Assembly (NCBI RefSeq): GCF_002155965.1
Contig: NZ_MUMH01000104.1
Location: 1-47,724, forward strand
Length of the DNA stretch: 47,724 nucleotides
Reading direction: 5' to 3'
From: Allokutzneria sp. NRRL B-24872
GTDB lineage: Bacteria > Actinomycetota > Actinomycetes > Mycobacteriales > Pseudonocardiaceae
The notes under the pieces were generated by a model, which ran no database searches, had not been told where the DNA came from, and saw only the letters and a list, made by a program, of their open reading frames with translations. Each line of letters begins with the position of its first letter. Position 1 is the first letter of the stretch. Shown here one piece after another: positions 42,848 through 47,724 of the stretch. Both the position numbers and the translations under genes were made by a program.

Positions 42848-43603
42848 GTGGACAGCCTCTGGTCAGCGCAACCCGACGAGCCCTTCGACGAGGGCCGGAT
42901 CGAGGAGTTCTACGCCTACCCGTCGCCGCTGGAGCGGCCGTGGGTGCGGGTCAACTTCGTGTCCAGTGTGGACGGTGCGGTGTCGGTGTCCGGCCGTTCG
43001 CGCGGACTGTCCACGCCGGCCGACCACAGGGTGTTCCAGCTCGGCCGCGACCTGGCCGACGTCGTCCTCGTCGGGCTGGGCACGGCGGTGGTCGAGGGCT
43101 ACGGCGGCGTACCCGTGACGGAACGGCGCGCTGAGCGGCGCAAGCGCCTCGGGCTGTCCCCCGTGCCGCCGATCGCGCTGGTGACCGGACGCTGCGCGCT
43201 GGCCCCGGACTCCCCACTGCTCACCGACACGGCCGTGCCGCCGCTGGTGTTCACCTCCGCGTCGGCCCCCGCCTCCGCGCGCAAGGACATCGCCGCCGCA
43301 GGAGCTGAGGTGATCGTCGCCGGGGAGGACCGGGTCGACCTGCGCGTGGCACTGGCCGAGCTGGGTGAGCGCGGCCTCCACAAGATCGACTGCGAGGGCG
43401 GGCCGACGCTGTTCGGCAACCTCATCGCCGAGGACCTCGTCGACGAGCTGTGCCTGACGATGTCCCCGCTGCTCGCGGGCGGGGACGCCGGGCGGATCGC
43501 GACGGGTCCGCTGCCGGAGCAGCCGCGCGCGCTGTCGCTGGTGTCCGTGCTGCACGAGGACGACGCGCTGCTGCTGCGCTACGGCCGGGGACGCGCGCCG
43601 TGA
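42848..43603 (+). CDS. RibD C-terminal-like pyrimidine/dihydrofolate reductase-fold protein
   Basis: The 251-residue protein has the RibD reductase pattern: RPWVRVNFVSSVDGAVSVSGRS, then VFQLGRDLADVVLVGLGTAVVEGYG, and the C-terminal IDCEGGPTLFGNLIAEDLVDELCLTMSPLL. The M. tuberculosis relative Rv2671 is known to act on dihydrofolate when overexpressed, so the substrate need not be a riboflavin intermediate. The GTG at 42848 is the likely start. Its stop overlaps the sigma-factor start (GTGA), tying it to the stress operon downstream. Confidence 0.88.
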   Translation: MDSLWSAQPDEPFDEGRIEEFYAYPSPLERPWVRVNFVSSVDGAVSVSGRSRGLSTPADHRVFQLGRDLADVVLVGLGTAVVEGYGGVPVTERRAERRKRLGLSPVPPIALVTGRCALAPDSPLLTDTAVPPLVFTSASAPASARKDIAAAGAEVIVAGEDRVDLRVALAELGERGLHKIDCEGGPTLFGNLIAEDLVDELCLTMSPLLAGGDAGRIATGPLPEQPRALSLVSVLHEDDALLLRYGRGRAP

Positions 43604-44148
43604 CCGGCGACGACCGGGAGCTGATGACAGCGGCGGCGGGCGGCGACGTCGCGGCCTTCGACGCGCTCGTCCGGCGGCACACCACCAAGCTCTACCGCGT
43701 GGCGCTGCGCATCGTCGGGGACCCGGCAGACGCCGAGGACGTCGTGCAGGAGGCGTGGGTCTCGGCGTGGCGGTCGATGGCGGGCTTCCGGGGCGAGGCC
43801 GCGCCGACCACGTGGCTCTACCGGGTGGTCACCAACGCCGCGCTCGCGCACCTGCGCAGGCGCAGGCCGACCGTGCCGCTGGAGCAGGAGGGCCATGCCG
43901 AGTCCACGTTCGCCGACAGCTCCCCGACCCCGGAGCAGGCGGCGCTGAGCCGGGAGAAGGTCGACGCGGTGCTGCGCGCGATCGCGCTGTTGGAACCGAG
44001 CCAGCGGGTACCCCTGGTGCTGCGGGAACTGGAGGGGATGAGCTACGAGGAGGTCGCGTCCGTGCTGGAGGTCAGCGTCGCGGCCTTGCGCTCACGACTG
44101 CACCGGGCAAGGGTTGCCCTGCTCGCCAAGTTGGAGGAGCTGCGATGA
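43600..44148 (+). CDS. ECF-type RNA polymerase sigma factor
   Basis: The 182-residue protein contains sigma region 2 (ALVRRHTTKLYRVALRIVGD, then DAEDVVQEAWVSAWRSM and TTWLYRVVTNAALAHLRRR) and region 4 (RVPLVLRELEGMSYEEVASV, then LEVSVAALRSRLHRAR). It lacks region 3, as expected of ECF factors. It overlaps the RibD-like stop and the anti-sigma start (ATGA), so it is made together with its likely inhibitor. Target promoters are unknown; the operon itself is a plausible target. Confidence 0.93.
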   Translation: MTGDDRELMTAAAGGDVAAFDALVRRHTTKLYRVALRIVGDPADAEDVVQEAWVSAWRSMAGFRGEAAPTTWLYRVVTNAALAHLRRRRPTVPLEQEGHAESTFADSSPTPEQAALSREKVDAVLRAIALLEPSQRVPLVLRELEGMSYEEVASVLEVSVAALRSRLHRARVALLAKLEELR

Positions 44149-44726
44149 GCGGATCAGCGCTGCCCTGCGGCCACACCGTCGGCGAGCTGCTCGACCTGGT
44201 CGTCGACGGCGGGTTGGAGCCCAGCGACACCGCGCTGGCCGCGCACGCGCGCACCTGCGAGCACTGCCGCGCCGAGATCGCGGCCCTGGAGAACCGCTGG
44301 GGTCCCGTGCGCGCGGCGGCGGCCGCCCCGGTCGAGATGCCGGAGGGCCTGATGTCCCGGGTGCTCGGCACCGTGCGCGGACTGCGCGAGCACGCCTTCT
44401 CCGAGCCCGCCGAGGTCGAGCAGGAGGGCGGCACGCTCCAGGTGAGCAGGCGCGCGCTGCTGCTGCTCGCCCGGGGGCACGCGGCCGACGTGCTGCTGGA
44501 GCTGCCCGGAGTCCACCTGCGCGGTCTGTCCACAGTGGACAAGGTCATCCGGGTGGAGATCGCGGTGCGCTACGGCGTGCCCGCCGTGGAGGTGGCCGAC
44601 ACGATCGCGCGACGGGTGGTGGAGCGGCTGCGCGAGTCCGTCGGTGCGGCGGCCCCGGAGGTGTCGGTCGAGGTCATCGACGTGCTGCCGCCACGACCGG
44701 AGCTTCGTCTACCCCCGTTCGAGTGA
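44145..44726 (+). CDS. Zinc-finger anti-sigma domain fused to an Asp23/Gls24-like domain
   Basis: The 193-residue protein starts with a ZAS-type zinc motif (H34-x3-C38-x2-C41; C8 and H10 are further candidate ligands). Residues of about 100-193 (RVEIAVRYGVPAVEVADTIA through VSVEVIDV) match the conserved half of Asp23/Gls24 proteins. It has no membrane segment, so it is a soluble anti-sigma factor. The fusion suggests that the sigma factor responds to the Asp23 assembly rather than to a membrane sensor. It is coupled to the sigma gene. Confidence 0.8.
   Translation: MSGSALPCGHTVGELLDLVVDGGLEPSDTALAAHARTCEHCRAEIAALENRWGPVRAAAAAPVEMPEGLMSRVLGTVRGLREHAFSEPAEVEQEGGTLQVSRRALLLLARGHAADVLLELPGVHLRGLSTVDKVIRVEIAVRYGVPAVEVADTIARRVVERLRESVGAAAPEVSVEVIDVLPPRPELRLPPFE
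44528..44540. repeat. GTCCACAGTGGAC palindrome inside a gene
   Basis: This is one of two perfect copies of a 6-1-6 palindrome in the window (the other is at 9350-9362). Nine more sites differ at one arm base. It lies within the anti-sigma/Asp23 gene. The GTCCACA half resembles the core of the actinobacterial DnaA box (consensus like TTGTCCACA), so the word may reflect DnaA or another chromosomal DNA-binding protein. Confidence 0.55.
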
Positions 44727-44832
44727 CAAACCGAGATGTTCTCCGGCCGAGGGGCATCCATTCCGATGTGAGTGTCGAACTACGCGTCGACGGCTCCACA
44801 CACCACGAGGCGTGATCGGAAAGGGAACTCCC

Positions 44833-45324
44833 ATGGCTCAGAGCAGCCCCACCAAGACCGAGTCGACCACGGCCCCCGCGCAGCGGATGGCCTCGGCGGC
44901 TCCGGCCCGGCTCGCCGACGACACCTCTCAGGGCAAGACCAGCATCGCCTCCTCGGTGGTGCAGAAGATCGCGGGCATCGCGGCGCGGGAGATCTCCGGC
45001 GTGCACGCGATGGGCGGCGGCGTCTCCCGCGCGTTCGGCGCACTGCGCGAGCGCATCCCCGGCGGCGGCACCTCGGTCAGCACCGGCGTGGCGGTCGAGG
45101 TCGGCGAGAAGCAGGCCGCGATCGACCTGGACATCGTCGTGGAGTACGGCGCGTCCATCGTGGACCTCGCGCGGGCCGTGCGCCGCAACGTGATCACCGC
45201 GGTCGAGCGGATGACCGGACTGGAGGTGATCGAGGTCAACATCTCGGTCAACGACATCCACCTGCCGGACGGCAACGACGACGACTCGTCCGCGGGTGAC
45301 TCGGGCAAGTCCCGGGTCGAGTAG
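44833..45324 (+). CDS. Asp23/Gls24-family envelope stress protein
   Basis: The 163-residue protein carries a complete Asp23 domain: SSVVQKIAGIAAREISGVHAMG, then AAIDLDIVVEYGASIVDLARAV and VNISVNDIHL, with Ser/Thr-rich and acidic tails. In Gram-positive bacteria, Asp23 proteins form a membrane-associated layer held by AmaP. It follows a 106-bp gap that may hold its own promoter. The ATG is preceded by a weak AAGGGAA site. Confidence 0.92.
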   Translation: MAQSSPTKTESTTAPAQRMASAAPARLADDTSQGKTSIASSVVQKIAGIAAREISGVHAMGGGVSRAFGALRERIPGGGTSVSTGVAVEVGEKQAAIDLDIVVEYGASIVDLARAVRRNVITAVERMTGLEVIEVNISVNDIHLPDGNDDDSSAGDSGKSRVE

Positions 45325-45326
45325 CC

Positions 45327-45620
45327 GTGAGCGGCACCCAGCTGGCCGACGCCATCGCCGAGACCGTGCTCGCCCACCCCGCCGTGCACCGGCTCGACCC
45401 GGGGCAGTTCGGGGCGCTGGCCTCCTACCTCCCGGGCCGCCGGGTGGAGGGGGTCAGGGCGGCCGGTCCCGGCGAGCCGGTGGAGATCGGCGTCGTGCTC
45501 ACCCTCGGCGGCTCGCTGCCCGAGGTGGTCGACGACCTCCGGGCGCGGGTCCGGCTGGTCACCGGGGACGTCCGGGTGGACGTCACGGTGACCGACGTGG
45601 TCCTGGCCGGTGATGGCTGA
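45327..45620 (+). CDS. Short Asp23-like protein
   Basis: The 97-residue protein aligns by pattern with the strand-helix-strand second half of Asp23 (VEIGVVLTLGGSLPEVVDDLRARVRLVTGDVRVDVTVTDVVL). The first-half helices are only partly kept. It starts with GTG two bases after the preceding stop. It may join the Asp23 layer as a smaller subunit. Confidence 0.7.
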   Translation: MSGTQLADAIAETVLAHPAVHRLDPGQFGALASYLPGRRVEGVRAAGPGEPVEIGVVLTLGGSLPEVVDDLRARVRLVTGDVRVDVTVTDVVLAGDG

Positions 45621-45882
45621 GCCCACGCCGTCCGATGGTGCGGACCGAGAACGAGAACGGCGCGCGGCGATCCGCGACTTCGTCCGCGCGCACCACCCCG
45701 ACGTCGGGGGTGATCCGGAGGAGTTCGTCGCCGGGCTGGCCCGGCTGCGAGCGGAGTTCGATGAGCCCGAGAAGAGCGCCGCCCCGGCCGACGAGGTCTT
45801 CTTCGTCGTCCGGCGGCGGGGCGCGCGGGGGCTGCTGCGGCGCTGGTGGTCCCGGCGCCGCCGCCCGCCCCGCGTCCGCTGA
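45610..45882 (+). CDS. Small J-domain-like protein with HPD motif and basic tail
   Basis: The protein has about 90 residues. Residues 20-48 (RAAIRDFVRAHHPDVGGDPEEF) hold an H-P-D triplet followed by G-G-D, the core of DnaJ J-domains, but the usual flanking helices are shortened. The C-terminus is very basic (residues 70-90, with many Arg). Start GTG 45610 or ATG 45613, both inside the upstream gene. It may recruit DnaK to this locus's proteins; that is inferred from the motif only. Confidence 0.65.
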   Translation: MMAEPTPSDGADRERERRAAIRDFVRAHHPDVGGDPEEFVAGLARLRAEFDEPEKSAAPADEVFFVVRRRGARGLLRRWWSRRRRPPRVR

Positions 45883-45912
45883 GAACACCCGTCACGAGAA
45901 GGCAGGGAAGTC

Positions 45913-46092
45913 ATGAACACATCCCAGATCGGTCTGCTCGCCGGTCTCATCCTCGGGGCCGCCGGAGCCGTCGGCGGGTTCTCCGCCGTGATCATCGCAC
46001 TGGCGGTCGGCGTGCTCGGCCTGGTCATCGGCCGGGTGCTGGACGGCGAGCTGGACCTCGGCGAACTGCTCGGCAGGGGCCGGGACAGGTGA
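45913..46092 (+). CDS. Small membrane protein, DUF2273-like
   Basis: This 59-residue protein contains two short hydrophobic segments (IGLLAGLILGAAGAVGGFSA and VIIALAVGVLGLVIGRVL) and a charged C-terminal tail (DGELDLGELLGRGRDR). That is the layout of the small integral membrane proteins (DUF2273) encoded beside Asp23 and AmaP genes. It begins with ATG after a GGGAAG site, and its stop overlaps the next start. Confidence 0.72.
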   Translation: MNTSQIGLLAGLILGAAGAVGGFSAVIIALAVGVLGLVIGRVLDGELDLGELLGRGRDR

Positions 46093-46511
46093 GCGCCCCG
46101 GCAACCGCCGTCGAGGTCCCGGAGCAGCGCGCCGCGCTGCCGGAGGACTCCCCCGCGGAGCAGGAGGTCGTGCTCGCCGAGGAGTCCGAACGCGGCTCGC
46201 TGGAGATCCACCCGGCGGTGCTGCGCAAGCTCGTGCAGCGGATCGTCGACGACTGCCCGGACACCGTGCGCACGCGCGGGCGGCTCGGCGGCGAGCACGG
46301 CGCGACCGCGCGGATCAGCGGCGACGCCCGCGAGATGGACATCGCGGTCGAGCTGGCGCTGCGCTACCCCTCCCCGGTCCGCGAGGCCGTGGAGTCCTTG
46401 CGCACCAAGCTCGTCGACGAGATGGGCCGGATCACCGGGCACCGCGTGCGCGCGGTCGACGTGACCGTGTCCGCGCTGCTGCCGGAGAACCGGCCCGCCA
46501 AGGTGGAGTGA
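46089..46511 (+). CDS. Second full Asp23/Gls24-family protein
   Basis: The 140-residue protein has the Asp23 pattern (LEIHPAVLRKLVQRIVDDCPDTV, then MDIAVELALRYPSPVREAVESLRTKLV and VDVTVSALL). It begins with GTG overlapping the stop of the small membrane protein (GTGA). It is the second full-length Asp23 protein in the operon, apart from the anti-sigma fusion. Confidence 0.85.
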   Translation: MSAPATAVEVPEQRAALPEDSPAEQEVVLAEESERGSLEIHPAVLRKLVQRIVDDCPDTVRTRGRLGGEHGATARISGDAREMDIAVELALRYPSPVREAVESLRTKLVDEMGRITGHRVRAVDVTVSALLPENRPAKVE

Positions 46512-47053
46512 GGACCATGCGACTACTGCTCCGACTGCTCTCCACGGTGCTCGGCCTCGCCGTCGCCGCCGGGGGCGCGGTGCTCGCGGTGGAGATGACC
46601 TGGTCGCTGGCCCAGCCGGGCTCGCGCGAGGCGCTCGTGCCGTGGCGCCAGTGGCTGGCGACCGTGGAGTCCTACTCCTGGTCGCGCGAGCCCGTGCTGT
46701 GGCTGGCCGGCGGGGTCGTCGCGCTCGGGCTGTTCCTGCTGCTCGTTGCCGCGACCGCCCGCCGCAAGGACGTCCGCCTGTCCGATCCGGTCGACGGTGT
46801 CGTCGTGACCACCTCGCCGCGCACGCTGGCCAGGCTGGTCGGCACCAAGGTGCGGGCCGCCGAGGGCGTCAGCGGTGCCACCGTCGTCGCGACCGGCAAG
46901 AAGGTGAAGGTGCGCGCGAGCGGCAGGTCCACCGAGCTGCGGCCCGGGCTCGCGGAGCTGGTGCGCGGCACCGTCCAGGACCTGCCGATGCCCAGGCACC
47001 CCAAGGTGCGCGTGGCCGTTGCCGCGCCGAAGAACTCCAGGGAGTCCTCGTGA
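46508..47053 (+). CDS. Two-segment membrane protein, DUF6286-like
   Basis: The product has about 181 residues. It has two membrane segments (residues of about 5-30 and 62-84), then a soluble C-terminal part (DPVDGVVVTTSPRTLARLVGT to PKVRVAVAAPK). It resembles the DUF6286 proteins seen in actinobacterial Asp23 clusters. Start GTG 46508 overlaps the upstream stop; an ATG at 46517 is an alternative. Probably another membrane anchor of the Asp23 layer. Confidence 0.75.
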   Translation: MRTMRLLLRLLSTVLGLAVAAGGAVLAVEMTWSLAQPGSREALVPWRQWLATVESYSWSREPVLWLAGGVVALGLFLLLVAATARRKDVRLSDPVDGVVVTTSPRTLARLVGTKVRAAEGVSGATVVATGKKVKVRASGRSTELRPGLAELVRGTVQDLPMPRHPKVRVAVAAPKNSRESS

Positions 47054-47643
47054 GGAGCCCGGTCAAGGCCATCGCCCGCTCCGCCCGCGCCGAGCGCGTC
47101 CTGACGTCGCTGTTCGGCCTGCTCGCCGTGGCGGCGGGCGCGCTGGCGATCGTCGTCGGGCTCGGCTGGCTCGGCACTTTTCGGTCGCAGCGCTCGGTTT
47201 TCGACCCGATGCTCGCCGAGTGGATCGCCGCCAATCCACAGTGGACAAAGCTGATCGGCATCGGGCTCGGCCTCGTGCTGCTCGTCGTCGGTCTCATGTG
47301 GACGGTCCGCTCGCTGCGCCCCGAGCGCCAGCCCGACATGCTCCTGGACAACTCCGCGGCTGGGCGGCTCAAGGTCACTTCCGGCGCCGTCACCGACGCG
47401 GTCAGCGCCGACGCCGAATCCCTCTCCGGGGTCAGCCGCGCCAAGGCCCGCCTGGTCGGCTCCGCCGAGGAACCCGCGCTGCGCCTGTACCTCTGGCTGG
47501 CCGACGGCACCGACATCCGCCGCATCTGGCAGACCCTCGACACCGACGTGCTCGCCCGCGCCCGCTCCGCACTCGGCGTGGACACCCTCCCCACCGCCAT
47601 CCGCCTCGAACTCGACACCGCCAAACCGTCGCGAGTGAGCTGA
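47050..47643 (+). CDS. AmaP-like Asp23 membrane anchor
   Basis: The 197-residue protein has two membrane segments (about residues 19-42 and 66-86), the second followed by a soluble domain (LKVTSGAVTDAVSADAESLSG and LRLYLWLADGTDIRRIWQTLD). This is the plan of AmaP, which anchors Asp23 to the membrane in staphylococci. Its start overlaps the previous stop (GTGA). The stop codon lies within a palindrome at the window end, probably close to the operon terminator. Confidence 0.8.
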   Translation: MRSPVKAIARSARAERVLTSLFGLLAVAAGALAIVVGLGWLGTFRSQRSVFDPMLAEWIAANPQWTKLIGIGLGLVLLVVGLMWTVRSLRPERQPDMLLDNSAAGRLKVTSGAVTDAVSADAESLSGVSRAKARLVGSAEEPALRLYLWLADGTDIRRIWQTLDTDVLARARSALGVDTLPTAIRLELDTAKPSRVS

Positions 47644-47716
47644 ATGACTCATTCATGTGGTTCAACGGACTGAATGAGTCATTGAGGTGGTTGGGCCACC
47701 CCAATGACTCATTCAG
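47641..47716. repeat. Family B palindrome cluster, copy 4
   Basis: TGAATGA-C-TCATTCA (47641-47655) is a perfect palindrome that includes the AmaP-like stop codon. It is followed by a long hairpin: CTGAATGAGTCATTG (47670-47684) pairs perfectly with CAATGACTCATTCAG (47702-47716), and GGTGG/CCACC inside extends the stem. Probable terminator for the stress operon. Confidence 0.8.
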
Positions 47717-47724
47717 CACGTAAG

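Overview
The window is high-GC actinobacterial DNA. Densely packed genes, frequent GTG and TTG starts, ATGA/GTGA start-stop overlaps, Tat signals and an ECF sigma/Asp23 envelope-stress cluster point to a filamentous actinomycete. Dispersed GAATGACTC-type and ACCAATGC-type palindromes suggest the Pseudonocardiaceae; this family assignment is an inference from sequence style, not a database match. No rRNA, tRNA, CRISPR array, transposase or phage gene was seen.

Layout. Positions 1-3.5 kb hold the end of a probable HNH/DUF222 gene, an NB-ARC/TPR ATPase and a PucR regulator. A perfect 18-bp palindrome (3660-3677) separates PucR from a divergent sodium:solute symporter plus class I aminotransferase pair (3.7-6.3 kb). 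Next come a PAP2-like membrane protein, an HxlR-type regulator and a serine beta-lactamase-like hydrolase. A minus-strand sugar operon (13.3-8.7 kb) encodes a lipoprotein binding protein, two permeases and a GH13 glucosidase. A nucleotidyltransferase-domain protein with a coupled small partner (13.5-14.6 kb) resembles a toxin/immunity or toxin-antitoxin pair.

The most unusual region is 15.9-26.5 kb. A LacI regulator is divergent from a five-gene, translationally coupled operon: GNAT acyltransferase, LuxE-type acyl-protein synthetase, a LuxC acyl reductase fused to a second adenylating domain, a third LuxE/PaaK-type adenylating enzyme and an MFS exporter. There is no luciferase and no LuxD, so this looks like an uncharacterised acid-activating and acid-reducing pathway for a small exported molecule. 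Immediately downstream are a secreted beta-propeller/cysteine-repeat protein and, convergently, a terpene-synthase homologue whose metal-binding motifs are degraded.

From 26.6 to 42.8 kb the genes are mostly single: PhoD phosphatase, small conserved proteins, secreted sphingomyelinase-like phosphodiesterase, a MocR-type regulator that has lost its PLP lysine, a methyltransferase/YidC/CutA group, an AraC regulator, two small helical proteins, a secreted SGNH esterase, a Tat-exported lactonase, ornithine aminotransferase, a Tat-exported PGRP-type amidase, an ABC-F ATPase and ZapE.

From 42.8 kb to the end a plus-strand run encodes a RibD-like reductase, an ECF sigma factor, a zinc-finger anti-sigma protein fused to an Asp23 domain, further Asp23 proteins, a J-domain-like protein, a DUF2273-like membrane peptide, a DUF6286-like protein and an AmaP-like anchor. 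It ends in strong palindromes. Stretches without genes longer than 300 bases are 15894-16337, 28520-29001 and 29407-29748; their contents are described in the feature list.
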